From the NCBI GenBank assembly GCA_949318235.1, contig OX439127.1, positions 28,287,602 to 28,351,601 of the forward strand: a stretch of DNA of 64,000 nucleotides. Reading direction: 5' to 3'. Source of the DNA: Ecdyonurus torrentis. Its lineage: Eukaryota; Arthropoda; Insecta; Ephemeroptera; Heptageniidae. Under the pieces are notes generated by a model. That model ran no database searches. It was given only the letters and a program-made list of their open reading frames with translations, and had not been told where the DNA came from. The position numbers and the translations under genes were made by a program. Each line of letters begins with the position of its first letter. Position 1 is the stretch's first letter. Below, one piece after another: positions 11,641 to 52,318 of this stretch.

Positions 11641-12183
11641 TAGAAAAACTTGCATGCCATTTTTTTTATGGTCTAAAAAAATAAATAAATAATAATTTTA
11701 GTGTATGCTCCTTTAAAAAATGCTTCTTCATATTTAAAATAATTTTTGAAATTCAAATTTTATTTCAAGTGAGACAGTGGCCATTACGCCGAATTCGCGT
11801 TTCTTTTGATTTTTTAGTTGTTGAAATCGTTCTATATGACCGCAGTTGCACCCACTGGATTTTTTTTCCAGTGTTCGAATTTTTTAAAAAAGTGGTTGGA
11901 AAAAATACAGCTTTTTTTAAAAAAAACATTCGACCGTTAGAAAAAATTGTCCAGTGGGTGAGAACTCATCAGAACGATTTCAACAATTAAAAAAAACAAC
12001 AAAAGAAAAGCGAACCGTCTTTCGGCGTAATGGTTCTCACTTGAAATAAAATTTGAATTTCAAAATTTATTTTAAATATGAAGGAGCATTTTCTAAGAAG
12101 TTTTATATACCCTATACACCAATATTATTTATTTGTTCTTAAGAATTTTTTAAGATCATAAGAAATGGCATGCAAGTTGTCTA
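11641..12183. mobile_element. Palindromic foldback MITE A (543 bp)
   Basis: Arms of about 270 bp meet near 11910. The outer ends are TAGAAAAACTTGCATGCCAT and ATGGCATGCAAGTTGTCTA, with GTAA/TTAA outside. Conserved inner blocks include TTCAAATTTTATTTCAAGTG and its complement. No plausible coding sequence. The termini resemble those of element B next door. Confidence 0.65.
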
Positions 12184-12327
12184 TTAAAAATAATAATAAA
12201 AAAAAACTAATGAATACCTAATAATGATAAACAAAGGCATTTATAAAGTAGTATTTGGTCACTCAAGCAAAATTTCTGAAATAAATATCAAACTTATAAG
12301 TTAGTAGTCTTGAGGTTGTCATGTTAA

Positions 12328-12813
12328 TAGAAGACTTGCAAAAGTAGGTTCAGTGATAAAATAAACAAACTCACAGCTCAACAATACTAACAAAGTGCTA
12401 GCAGACGACCATGTGTTGCTGTCTTGATTTAGCATGCTATCATGGGGCAATGAAGCAGCTATAACTCAAGTTAGAATTATTTCTCAGAGCTGAAATTTTT
12501 ACTGTAGCTTGCTAAGCCGCAAAGCTTTTGTTTTCCTGGATTTTAAGTGATTCGGTCACAAATTATAATGATTTTTGTTTTTACCAATTGAATTGAAATC
12601 CAGAAAACAAATGCTTTGAGGCTCAGCAAGCCAAAGCAAAAATTTCAGCTCTGAGATATTATTGTAACTAAAGTTATAGCTGCTTCATTACCCCATAAGA
12701 AAGCCTGTTAAATCAAGACAGGATCACAAAGTCATCTGCTAGCACTTTGTTAGTATTGTTGGGCTGCAAGTTTGTTTATTTGATCACTAAACCTACTTTT
12801 TGCAAGTTTTCTA
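12328..12813. mobile_element. Palindromic foldback MITE B (486 bp), TTAA-flanked
   Basis: The ends TAGAAGACTTGCAAAAGTAG and CTACTTTTTGCAAGTTTTCT(A) are flanked by perfect TTAA on both sides (12324-12327 and 12814-12817). The arms of about 230 bp are well matched, for example AACAATACTAACAAAGTGCT with its complement. Non-coding. Confidence 0.7.
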
Positions 12814-13423
12814 TTAAGTACACTGATTATCTGTGGTCAAATGATAATTCCCATTTTATTCTATACATTGTATGCCTTTAAAACATAATATTGGGGAGAT
12901 TTTTTCTTTTTAAATTCTGAGTGCATCTCTTTCTTTGTATATTTTTATTATGTATGTAGTTTAATACATAAACTTGTTAGCCGGATGTAAGTAATTAAAT
13001 ATCTATACTATCAAAAATTCAACAATATATAGTAACAAAAAAATTGTTTTATGATATAATTAATATGTAATTATAATTTTTATCATAATGATAAAGTTTT
13101 TAAATACTTATAAAAACACGACAATAAAAAAAAGTAAATTAATGTATATTTTTGACCTCTTGTTGACAAGTTTAAAGTTCTATAGATCTATCAATTCTGT
13201 CATTTCAAAAATTAAATATTGCATGGCATTATTTTTTAATTGCCATTTATAATTTATTGCATAACTTTTTACCACGCTAACTTTCATCTATTCCAAATGA
13301 ATATCATTTTTTGTAATTGTTTAAATAGTGAACAAATTCATTCTTGGTCATAACATAAGTGTACAAGGTAAAATAAATGTTTGGTAACAGATTAAAATAT
13401 GATGTTCCATTTATTTGGTTTAC

Positions 13424-13717
13424 TATAGACCCCTTGCACATCCTTATGCTTTATCGCCATGATTGTGGTGCCTAATGCATTGTCCAGCATAGGGAAAACA
13501 TCATTTCTCCTAACTTTTCACATAAAAAGAGTCAATTTCAATTGAACGAAGTTTTCTCATATTCTTCGAGCTTATTAGGAGCTAGAAATAAGGCTCTTAT
13601 TGAGGTTTCAAGCTTCTTTGCTATTAAAAAAATAAAAATGAAATTTTTCCTATGCTGGCCTATGTATTCCTGACCAATAAAATAGCGGCTCTTAAATATG
13701 AGTGCAACCGGTCTATA
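13424..13717. mobile_element. MITE-like element, 294 bp
   Basis: Outer inverted repeat TATAGACCCCTTGCAC / GTGCAACCGGTCTATA, plus an inner pair CCAGCATAGG / CCTATGCTGG. No target duplication longer than TA is evident. Confidence 0.5.
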
Positions 13718-14389
13718 CTTACTTGCATTTTCTTGCATGACGTCAAAATTAGAAATTGTTTATCAATTTAATGCAAAATTTTGTTTGAAAGAAATTTTTA
13801 TTAACCAGTACACCCACAAACTTGAAGTATAAAGTTTTTTTTTTTTAATATTTACAAACTCTTTTTTCCTGGTTTTTGGGCTCAAGGAATCCAATGGTAA
13901 ACAAGAAACATATTTTAAGTATTTAAGAAGCTCAGGATCTTTTCAGGGTAACAACCTGGGTTCAGAAATCTGTTTCATACCTTTTCATATAAAATAATAA
14001 TAATAAAACTTAGAAAGAAAACGACCCAATAAATTCTATTTTTCCTTGGTTTAATTTCTTAAGATTAATTGGCAATTAAAAGTAGTGGGGGAGGAGAGAA
14101 AAGTAAAAAAATGCAAATTAAGTTGAAATAGGGTCTACTTAATTTAAAATTACCCTTGGTTTAAAAATTATTATCCGTTTACTATTTTTAAATACTTATT
14201 TAGTGATCATACGTATGAAAATAAACAAACGTGTAATAAATTTGGTTACATAAATTGTAATGTGACGATTATCATCAAATCATATACCAGTATCAAATCG
14301 AAATAATGGCACAATAAAAATAATGTACCGTGTATTAGGAAATAAAATGAAAAAAAAAAAAAAAAAAAAACTGTTTCGTAACATCACAC

Positions 14390-14525
14390 ATATGTCAAAT
14401 GTTGAAAATGAAATTTAACATCTAACTGACTAAACTGTAAAGCAGTTGGGTTGAATTAAGCAAAATTAACCCTCCCTTCTTTTTTGTGCCCGTAAGTTCT
14501 GACATCAAATTGCATCTTTCATTGA
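14390..14525 (-). repeat. Dispersed repeat family R1, copy 3 (inverted)
   Basis: The reverse complement contains AATTTGATGTCAGAACTTAC, TTCAACCCAACTGCTTTACA and AAATTTCATTTTCAACATTT, matching copies at 912-1010 and 2235-2450. Confidence 0.55.
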
Positions 14526-14589
14526 ATTTGCAGAGGAAAAAAATAACGATATAATACTCAAAAGAAACGGATTCATATGAGATTGCATA

Positions 14590-14695
<106 letters not shown>

Positions 14696-15618
14696 TATAG
14701 AGTTTATCCTTTAACTCCTTTCAAATCCTCACAAATTCACAAATTGAGGTTAAAAAAATGGAAAAGCTTGCAAGTTTTGGAATTCATGACGTCACGAAAT
14801 CCAAGTCTACAATACAAAATGATAAGAGTTTTGACTACTTTACAAGTTTTCTCCTCTGCTTGTGAGGAGTGTTCAGAGATATGATTGATATGTGATATGT
14901 CTCAGGATGTGATGTATCAATAAGGATTATTATTATTTTTTATTTTTTTTTAGTGCAGGATCCCTTTAATTATCATTATAATAATAATTGTTTTTATTGA
15001 TAATGTATAATATAGCCTTTATGTACCTAGCCTTCAAGTTTTTGACAATACTAGAATTTTGAATTTTAAAAATACGATTTCTACGATGAATCCTTTTTGG
15101 AACATTCTCATTGAATATCGTTGTGATGTGAACAATGCTTGTACTCATTTGTTTATACTTTTAAAATAGATAGTGTTAAGTATTACACATATCGTGCATG
15201 CATCATAAATACAACAGTTTTATTTTTACAGTAAAAACTTAACCTATTACAGCATTCATATCAATGTCATGCAGAATGTCATGTATGCAGGACCAAATTT
15301 GAATTTTATTTTAGAGTTAGTAGTAGAACAGTTTGCTGGTGGGTGGCAGCACCTATTTGCATTTCAAACAAGATATAATATAAATCTTGTTTCAAAGTTT
15401 GAACACAATTTTCTGACATGAAATAACCAAAGGTGTAAGAACTATACTTAGAAACAAGTCAGTGTTATAGTTTGTGAATTTCTGTCTTTATAAACAAGCT
15501 AAAAGAGAAATGATTTAATATGCTTTCTAGTTTTTCGCAAATGATTTTTTTATATGGATAGCCAAATATAAAAGGGTATTCAATTGATATGAAAGCATTT
15601 AATATAAAACTATAAAAG

Positions 15619-15950
15619 AGCTGGTATGGCCGAGTGGTGAAGGCAGCTGACTTATAACTCTGAGCTCCTCACCGAGTACAGGTTCGAGCCACTGCTGGGT
15701 GCGTATACGTTGCATGACGATGCACAGTCTTCGGAAGGTGCTTGATTAATGTGATTGCACCACCAGTCTGCCTAGACATTTCCAAGGTTTCTCTAGGCTG
15801 TCATGTCGAATGCCGGGCTGTGTAGTTAGGACGTGGCTAGCCTGTGTGTACTTTTCCATTGACTAAAAAGTCCGTACCTGTCGATTAGCCAATGTCTTGA
15901 CCGGGTTTGCAGTTGGTGTAGCACGATAGCACAATATGGCAAGCAAATAT
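15619..15950 (+). mobile_element. tRNA-derived SINE with (TA)n tail
   Basis: The tRNA Ser/Leu-like head has an A box (TGGCCGAGTGG) and a B box (GGTTCGAGCC at 15681-15690), separated by the long spacing of a class II tRNA. A moderately GC-rich tRNA-unrelated body of about 240 bp follows, then AT-rich sequence merging into a TA run. It looks nearly full length. Confidence 0.7.
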
Positions 15951-15957
15951 ATATATA

Positions 15958-16661
15958 CACTGTTAAAACGATCCGTAAAATTACGCTAAAAAAGCCAATT
16001 AAAACGGTAGAAATTGCAGAACGCCATTAAACGGCACATGCCGTTCTTTCCAGTTATGAAGCTTGCCGTAAATAAAAAAATCGCGTTATTAGTTTGTTAA
16101 AAAACGATAAAAAACGGGGTTTTTAGAAACGAAATAAAACGTGCCTCCCCGTTATTATGTTGTACGGATTCTTACCGTGTATTTTATCGTTCGCGATTCT
16201 AACGGGAAAATAAGGGAGGGGAAAATTCAAGTGATATTCTCTTTATAATAACTTTTACACCTGAGAATAATACTTCTCCTCTATGGCCCAACGGCTAAGG
16301 CACTGGTCTTTGAATCCAATGTTGATGAGTTCGAGTCTCACAAGAAGTGGTATTTTTAACAAGAGTAAAAACTCTGTACATAAGTAACGACTTATACATT
16401 AAAATTTTAAAGATTTATTTAAAAAAACGGGATAAACCCGTAAATTCACGTTGCGCACCGTTCTGAGGAAAAATGCCAATCCCGTAGATTCACAAGAGGC
16501 AGCGTTGTGAGCGATGCCGTTGTTGTACGGTAAGAGGCGTAAAGTTGGCGTTCCTCCTTTTGCCGTTTTTGAAAATACGGACCGGTACGTAATCTAACAA
16601 TTCGTACCGTCCAAAAATAACCGGCATTTTGACCGTATATCGACCCTGGATATTATTAACA

Positions 16662-16664
<3 letters not shown>
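15958..16664. mobile_element. 707-bp DNA transposon with CACTG termini
   Basis: Begins CACTGTTAAAACGATCC and ends GGATATTATTAACAGTG, an imperfect inverted repeat flanked by TA on each side inside a TA microsatellite. The interior repeats ACGG/CCGT motifs many times near both ends, like transposase-binding subterminal repeats. There is no transposase. A tRNA-like sequence lies in the middle. Confidence 0.6.
16272..16348 (+). tRNA. tRNA-Gln-like sequence (pseudogene or SINE head)
   Basis: A box TGGCCCAACGG, B box GAGTTCGAGTC, acceptor stem ACTTCT/AGAAGT. The anticodon loop CTTTGAA would place UUG (Gln), but the stem has mismatches. No 3' CCA or Pol III T-run terminator is obvious close by. It sits inside the 707-bp transposon, so it is probably a nested SINE or captured tRNA rather than a functional gene. 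Confidence 0.4.

Positions 16665-16747
<83 letters not shown>
16663..16747. repeat. (TA)n microsatellite
   Basis: About 40 TA units adjoining the right end of the CACTG transposon. Confidence 0.95.
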
Positions 16748-44613
<27,866 letters not shown>

Positions 44614-44828
44614 CTGCAGGAAACACATAACACGCTTGTCCTTTAGTATATGTAAATACTAATATTATATACAAAATTACAAATGTTATAAAACAACACC
44701 AGCAGTACATAGTTCTTGTAATAATATTTTTTATCTATATATAAAATGTTTGTTTATTGTTTAACTAAACTGTTCAATTCACTTTTCTTTTTCTTTTCTT
44801 TTTTTTTATAGTATGTTATTGAGTGTGT

Positions 44829-44839
44829 TTATATAGTAT
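44829..44839 (-). promoter_or_regulatory. Possible TATA box before agrin exon 1
   Basis: The minus strand reads ACTATATAAAC about 120 bases upstream of an ATG at 44710 that is in frame with Kazal F1. It would fit a short 5' leader. In such AT-rich DNA a chance match is quite possible. Confidence 0.3.
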
Positions 44840-45077
44840 TGAAAACACTTGAGTCGAGCTTGATTTGCCGCATCTGCAGCAGCTAGCGAGAAAGTAAGAG
44901 TAGTGTAGAAGCAGCCAGTAGCAGTGGCAGCTACTACTACTGTTCAAGCTGTGTTACTGGTCTCGTCGTCGTGCTGTTCATCCATCGATCCCTAGATAGC
45001 GCCGCGCGTGTGAGTGTGTGCTATATGTACATACATATGTGTGAATCTACGTTAATAAACTCACTACACACACTCAC

Positions 45078-45082
45078 ATACA

Positions 45083-45112
<30 letters not shown>
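45078..45112. repeat. (CATA)n microsatellite
   Basis: About eight CATA units. Confidence 0.9.
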
Positions 45113-45114
<2 letters not shown>

Positions 45115-45202
45115 CTGCCTGCTTGCTTTTTGCTTGCAACTGTTTGTATGTAACAACACTAAATGTTTAACGTTGCTACTAAACATCTAACACAGTTTTA
45201 TT

Positions 45203-45235
<33 letters not shown>

Positions 45236-45349
45236 AAATTTACAATGTTTCTTTTTTGTTTTTATTCATAGTTTTGGAACTTTTTTTTTTTTAATTCAAA
45301 AATATATCTAGAATAAATTTCAAAGGCTAATATTTTTATTTTCTACAGT

Positions 45350-45544
45350 AAAAACTGCAATGAGAGCATTGTTTTGTGTGTTTTTTTCCCATGTCTTTAG
45401 TCTTAGGCAACGTTTCTTGCAGCACACCACATCATTAACCCCAGACACGATATCGCAATATACTTGCATGCTCGCCTGCTTGTCTAACATGTCTTTGGTA
45501 ACATTGGCTGCTAGGTAACTGCACAAACTGGAACCTGCTTTTAC
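45350..45544 (-). CDS. Exon-like Cys-rich fragment upstream of agrin exon 1
   Basis: After GTAAAAGCAG the minus strand is open and reads SSLCSYLAANVTKDMLDKQA, SMQVYCDIVSGVNDVVCCKK and RCLRL. The composition is protein-like, with five cysteines and an N-glycosylation site. It could be an upstream agrin exon or part of another gene, but no convincing GT donor follows, so its end is arbitrary. I do not recognise the domain. Confidence 0.28.
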
Positions 45545-46208
45545 AGCAAAGAAATTGAATTTTAATTAAATATAATATGTAAATTGAATCTTTCAAGTGG
45601 AGAAAAAAAAATCAATTAATTTACTAAAATATATTCATAAGAAAATTCTATGAATAGTTCTTATATGCTTTTTTTTTTTTAATATAGCTGCTACAGCTTT
45701 TATATTAATGATAAAAGCCATTTTAAGATAAAATGTTTTAATTATAAAATATAAAGAAATAAGTTTATACCAGCAGGGGAGAAAAAGTTTGATTTCTCTA
45801 AACACGCTACTTAGAAAACACCTAATTAAAAGCAAAGCATTCAATATTGAAGAATATTTCGTGATTTTCATCATTAAAACAGAAATAATAAGAAATATTA
45901 TATACAGTATATTTTTTTGTCAGTTCATCAAGCAGGATTTTAACATGAATGACAAGCTTAAGAGAAAATATTTATATCAATTTTTCAACATAGATTGACG
46001 GGAATTCAAACTCAAAATGTTTTGTATAAAAATTGTATGTATATAAAAAAAAAAAATTCTTCCAATAATACAGTATACTGTATGTGAGCTAAAACCAGTA
46101 CATTTTTTTTTCTTTTAAAGGAGGGGATTAAAATCGTGTATAAGGGACACAAATTACTGATTGTTAGAGTTGGTAGAAGTGAGTGCGTGTTCTGCCTTAG
46201 GGTTGAGT

Positions 46209-46209
46209 A

Positions 46210-46258
<49 letters not shown>
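46209..46258. repeat. (GA)n microsatellite
   Basis: About 22 GA units. Confidence 0.95.
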
Positions 46259-46259
<1 letters not shown>

Positions 46260-46962
46260 CTTGCGGTGGTTGAGGTGGTTAGAGAATTATTGCCCAGGAG
46301 ATAGGATGGTGGCCGCAGTGCTCTCTTCACATGCTCATGAGATACACTACGGTATACTGACCAAAACTCTTTGCCTTCTAGCGTCCAATATTCAAACAAC
46401 ACTCCACTTAATTGCCGAGTTGCAACAAAGTTAGCACTAATACATTACAAATCAATTGATTTCAATTACATATTTTACTCGTTAGTATTTAATTATTAAA
46501 GTTTATATAAAAAAAAAAACAAAAAAAAAGGAATATATAGGTCGTTATGTACATTTTATTGTAAAAAATGCTTATGAGAAAAGAAATAAAGTAAATAATA
46601 AAAAAGGACAACGGGTCTTCACTACCTTGCTTTTATTTTGGTTTGAGTTTTGATGCTGTTTTGCATTTCCGACTGTATTATACTGCAGTAAAATATTAAA
46701 AGTGTTTATTAATGAATTTATTTTAACAATATCTTAATATACTTTATTCACATAACACAAACTATAGAATTATGAAGTAAATTTCTTTTACTCGATATAT
46801 AAAAGTATCTTGCGGTCGATTTTTTTATTTATTATTATTATTATTTTTTTTTTTGTATAGAAAATTTACTCAGACATTTTTTGTTTGTTATTTTATCTTT
46901 AGTATTGAGAGTTTGTTTTTATATAACAAAAAGATAATTTTAATATAGCTCAAAATAATCTC

Positions 46963-46964
<2 letters not shown>

Positions 46965-47012
<48 letters not shown>
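46965..47012. repeat. (GA)n microsatellite
   Basis: About 23 GA units. Confidence 0.95.
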
Positions 47013-47015
<3 letters not shown>

Positions 47016-47626
47016 CAAGGATATTGGAAAATGGTAAACATCACGCGGATAAATTCAAAGTTATACGGTGTCTCTAGATATTATTCTTTGCAACAATAAG
47101 CATAATATCTTTGTGTGCTTGTCTTGTCAACAACAAGCCCTGGGGAATTAAATTCTCTATCTAGTTTAATATTGTAACAGCAGCTAGTATAATATATTAT
47201 ATGGTATAAAATATATTTCTGTACACCTTGAATTGTAACATTGGAGACTGTGATATATTGGTGCGCATATGCACATATTTTCTTTTCGTAGGAAAAAAAA
47301 CATTGCTGTCACATTCTGTATTTATGACAAACAAGTATACAAAAAATACGAGATATATAATTTAAATATTAAATAATATTTCATGATATTTTGAAACATA
47401 GACAGTTTTTCTTTTCTTTCTTTTTTCTTTTTCTTTTTCTTTTTTTTTTCTTACAATTTTTTTTAACTTTCTTTTCTTTTTTTTTAGGAACTTTCAGGAA
47501 AAGTTGCTTGCAAAATACGTGACAGTAATTAAGAAAATTTAATATTGCTATTGTTCCAAAACTATCTAGTGGCTAGGACATTAAAGGCTACTAATCACTT
47601 TTCGCAAAGTTTGTATTTCACACACT

Positions 47627-47639
47627 AGGTCAAAGGTCA
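47627..47639 (+). promoter_or_regulatory. DR1 nuclear-receptor half-site pair
   Basis: AGGTCAAAGGTCA is a perfect direct repeat with one-base spacing, the binding site type of HNF4 and RXR/USP dimers. It lies in sequence upstream of the visible agrin exons. Function is inferred only from the motif. Confidence 0.35.
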
Positions 47640-49109
47640 TCTACCCTTAAGTAAGGAGCTACACTAATTACATTTTTAATGCACGTGACCACAAGACACA
47701 CAGCGCCTTCTGTGGCAATCTTGAGAACTTGACATGTAAACGAAACACTGTGGAGGTGCCATCTGAAAGGCGGTACAACTAATTATTATTATTTTCCTTT
47801 TTTTTTTTTTTTTGGTAGCTGTGGAGACCCTAGCTTGTTTTGCTTGCCTTTCTTTCTCTACATACACCTCTGCTTTCACTTTCACCACTACTATGCTTTG
47901 CTGTGCGCTTCACGGCCATATTGATTGCTACTTGGTTCGCTATGGCTCGCTCACGTCGAGTCAAAAACAAGCCTTGTACGCGTACGACCTCCAACGGTAT
48001 ACCTTGAAACCTATCTTCCTCTTGTTCCTACATATTACATATAAGGCAATTTACTGTTAGTTCAATACAAATCGATCATGGTTTCAACAATAATAATATT
48101 TTATATATTGTTCACACGCCCTTGAATAGTGGTGATGCATGAGACGCTCACTGCTTGTCATCATAAATTCTTACCACGTCAACTCGTTTCTTTTATACAC
48201 AACAAACTTTTGTCAAAGATAATCTACACACTATTATTGCCATTTATTATTGTTGTGTCTTTTATTATCTTTAAAAATGAAATTATCACCCATTAAATAT
48301 TTATTTTTTTTACTGAAGCTCCATCTATATACAAACTTTTAAATACAAGACGTTTAGATTGCTTTTTTTTATTGGTAATTTACAGCTGGTGCAGGTAACA
48401 CACAATTTTTAAATTACACATCAATATTTCTAAATATTTGGTTATATAAAAATAATAAAATCAACACTATACATAATTGATTTTATAGCATAAAATTTCA
48501 AATGATAATTTTTTTATTCAAAAATATATTTCTAAATTTTACTAATTTTATTTACTTGAAAAAATTATTTGAACTATAGCAACAAATTTTATATTTCTAA
48601 ATCTAACGCTTGTCCTATAAATAAATAACCGTAAAGTAAACTTTATGTTCACACAAACTTTCTGTAATTGAAATTTTTCAATTGAAAAAACTTTCAAGTG
48701 AGTTATAAATTACCATGAGTAAATATGTAAATTTATATGTTTACATAATATTATATAATATGAAGTATATATAATATATTATAATATTTTTTTATAATAT
48801 ATATCCTAAAGCACACGGAGCATGCTTTGCATATAACTTAATTTTATAAAGTAGGCGCAGAGGTTTTGTATAACAAACAGGTCATGGATAGAGACAAGCC
48901 CAGGGATTTGTCAGCTATTGAACGTTATACATGGGTAGAAGACGACGGAGTAGCAAAGTAAAGGCAAAGTGGGGGTTTGGGGTGGTTGTGGATGGAGAAG
49001 GGGGGTTGGGGGTAAGGAAGATGTGATTGCTGAAGAGGTACACTTTCACAATATAGAGAATCAGACCTTCTATTGAGAGCAAGCTAGCAGTTCTATAAAC
49101 TTGTACTGG

Positions 49110-49110
<1 letters not shown>

Positions 49111-49163
<53 letters not shown>
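49111..49163. repeat. (CT)n microsatellite
   Basis: About 26 CT units. Confidence 0.95.
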
Positions 49164-49166
<3 letters not shown>

Positions 49167-50377
49167 TAGTTGAAGCTTCTGTCTTTTCAACTCGCTCTTC
49201 CAATGTTGCTTCTCACGTCTTTTTATTTCAAATTACTGCTATATATCTAACGACCTAAGAAATAATTAACTGCTCTTTCTTTTACAAAATTCTTGGTCAA
49301 CATGAAATAAATTTTTATCAAAGTTTCTCTTTTTTTTTTAACTATATAAAATTACTCTTTCGTTATTCTTTACTCCTTTTTTTTCCTCTAGACACAATCC
49401 TTCTTGATTAGTCATGACAGCAATTAAACGACCAATGTCCGCTTACAAGCAAACAAATTTGTAGAATGGATTACGTGCCTTATTATAGTTTACAATGAAA
49501 TTAGATTTCTTTTGACACGAAAAGAGAATAATAAAAGGTACTGCACTCAAAGTATATTTTATGAGTTTTCATTGTAGTTAAAATAATAGTAGAAGAATTT
49601 TTTTTATATTTATATAGACATGCATTGTAGGGTTAAAATTTTTTAACAATATTTTAATTACAATTTATATATAACAATCACCACAGCTGTAAAGTACTTA
49701 AATATTAATCTTTTTACAGGGTGCGTGTACTAGAACTTTATTTATTTTTGTATAATTAAGTACATACATATCATGGTAAAAACATGTTCTTTTTTTTTCT
49801 CATCATATAGTGTAACCACACCTTCAATATTAATTTTAATTTTAAAAAGTAATTTTATATAATTAAAATTTTAATTCCATTTAATTGTAATAAAGAAAAC
49901 ACGTCATATTTACTGTGTGTGTGTGGGAAAAAAAGTTATAAATTCGTTTCTCTTAAAAATAGTTTTAAATATAAATGAAAACAGTTTTTTTGCGAGATAT
50001 ATATTATATTATATTATAGTATACTCATAGTATACATGAATAATTTTATGTGTTGAATTTAATGATGTTCATACGTCAATTCATAACACATATTTCAGTT
50101 TAAAACTGTATAAAAATACTACTACTACTTTTTTTTTTCAAATAATAATAAAAGTTATAAATATGATTACTATAGTAGAATATTATTGATTTCAATATAA
50201 TAAATTAGTTTGGTTGAGAGAGGTGGTAAAAAATATGTAAAACCACATTTATATATGAATGTGTGTATGTGTTCTGGTAGTGTGGTATCCGTTAGGGGAA
50301 ATAAGTGACACAAGAGTGTTAGATAGCATGCAAAATAGCCAGGCAATATATTTTACAGAGGAAAACAGAACTTTTCT

Positions 50378-50380
<3 letters not shown>

Positions 50381-50442
<62 letters not shown>

Positions 50443-50444
50443 TT
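50381..50444. repeat. (CT)n microsatellite
   Basis: About 30 CT units with one A interruption. Confidence 0.95.
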
Positions 50445-50955
50445 CTCTCATACTATCATACTATAACCCTTTTATACCTTTAAGATTCATAGCTTTTCTA
50501 AAAGTACGTAGAAAATAGAATAAAACTTAAAAGAAAAAAAGTAACAGAATAATGTTTTGATAAGTTATTTGCATTATTCATTACTTTATTCTAAGTTTTC
50601 ACAAGTGCTTTGCCCGATCTTCATATAAACAGAGTGTTATGCAACCTGGAGGTGCAATATGTGCAACCAGTTGCATAACATCTAGGCGGTTTTGCAATAT
50701 GGTGGCCGTAAAGCAAATAAGCTTAATAAAAAATAATTTCTTTTTCTTAAATAAATAAAATAATATATGATAGGGATTATGATATTTAAATAATGTGGGA
50801 AAAAAAGACAGAAAACTTAACTTGGAAAACGAAAAATAGAATTTTGTATTAGTATAATGTTCTGACTGTATATTTACTGAAACTATTTTGTGAGTTTTGC
50901 TGGTTTCAAATTTATAATACTATATCTTCGTATGTATTAAAAACAGTTTTTTGTT

Positions 50956-50970
50956 ATTAATATATCTGCG

Positions 50971-50999
<29 letters not shown>
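50956..50999. repeat. Poly-T run
   Basis: About 27 T residues ending in AT-rich sequence, perhaps a retroposed tail. Nothing else is recognisable around it. Confidence 0.7.
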
Positions 51000-51001
<2 letters not shown>

Positions 51002-51702
51002 CATATTTTTTTATTGTTTAAATAATATTTTTGCACTATTTTTCTTATTGAAGACATAACAACAAAACATTCAAATATTTGACTGGAAATTTTTGCTCAC
51101 AATTTCAGATTTTTCACATCACTAAGATTTATTTATTTGTATTATTTAGAAACTATTATGATTTTTTTTAAAATTGATAAGCACTGTATTTTAATTGTAA
51201 TTCATTCCTTTTTATATCCTCCGCTTATATTCTCTACCTCCCTCTCCTCTTTCGTTGTAGTAAACAAAAAAAAAGTGCACTGCATCAAAAACCATTTACT
51301 TTAAACTAAAATTGTTATATTTTAAAATAAAACATAGTGACTTAAACCTAACGTTCGCATTGAATTGCAAGTTTCTCCCTTTTTCCCATGGTCCCTAAAC
51401 AATATTCTTATTTGAATTTTTAGATTAAATTCATCAGAGCAGTATAACAAGTATATATACATTGAGTTTGCTGTTTAAATACAAGTTTTATAATGTTAAC
51501 AATATCGTCAGTTAAATGCAACAAAATTTCAAAACTTTTAACGTGAATGTAATTAATGACAAACATAAACTATTTAACAAAAATCTTAATTGAATTTATA
51601 TTTAAAAATTACAAGTATAACGTCCAAAGGTCTTAGGCTACCAAAATCAAGTGAGGTCAAATAGCACCAAGTTTTCGGGTTTACAGAAAAGTAACAGGAG
51701 TG

Positions 51703-51723
51703 CAGAGAGAGAGAGAGAGAGAG

Positions 51724-51754
<31 letters not shown>
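51703..51754. repeat. (GA)n microsatellite
   Basis: GA units interrupted by one GGTA. Confidence 0.95.
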
Positions 51755-51758
<4 letters not shown>

Positions 51759-51909
51759 TACACGAGCAAGCCAAAAAGCATATAGGCAGGGTATACAGCT
51801 AGCAAGCAAAACTTTGTCCCTTTTTCCAAGCCTCCCTCTTTTCTTCCCTCTCTTTTCTTTCCATCCCTGAATGATTAAACTTGCAAGAGGCATCTATATT
51901 TTAGGGCAC

Positions 51910-51910
<1 letters not shown>

Positions 51911-51970
<60 letters not shown>
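51911..51970. repeat. (CT)n microsatellite
   Basis: About 29 CT units, opposite in strand sense to the GA tract 160 bp to the left. Confidence 0.95.
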
Positions 51971-51972
<2 letters not shown>

Positions 51973-52138
51973 AGTCGAGGTATAGAACACAAGATAATAG
52001 AAGACTGGAGGAATTGGCTGTTGAAGAATTGAATAGAATGAGAAATTTTTCATAACTATACAATAGAAGTTGCAGCAACTTTTCGTCTTGTAGGTACGAG
52101 TAATAAAATGCTCAATTAATTTTGCTTTACAACTGTAC

Positions 52139-52318
<180 letters not shown>

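Noticed and set aside
11769..11990. 73-codon frame in palindrome A
   Set aside because: It lies across the hairpin centre and has low-complexity Phe/Lys content; arm differences break it in the mirror copy.
16272..16348. Functional tRNA-Gln gene
   Set aside because: Anticodon-stem mismatches and no clear Pol III terminator. Its position inside a transposon also favours a SINE or tRNA pseudogene.
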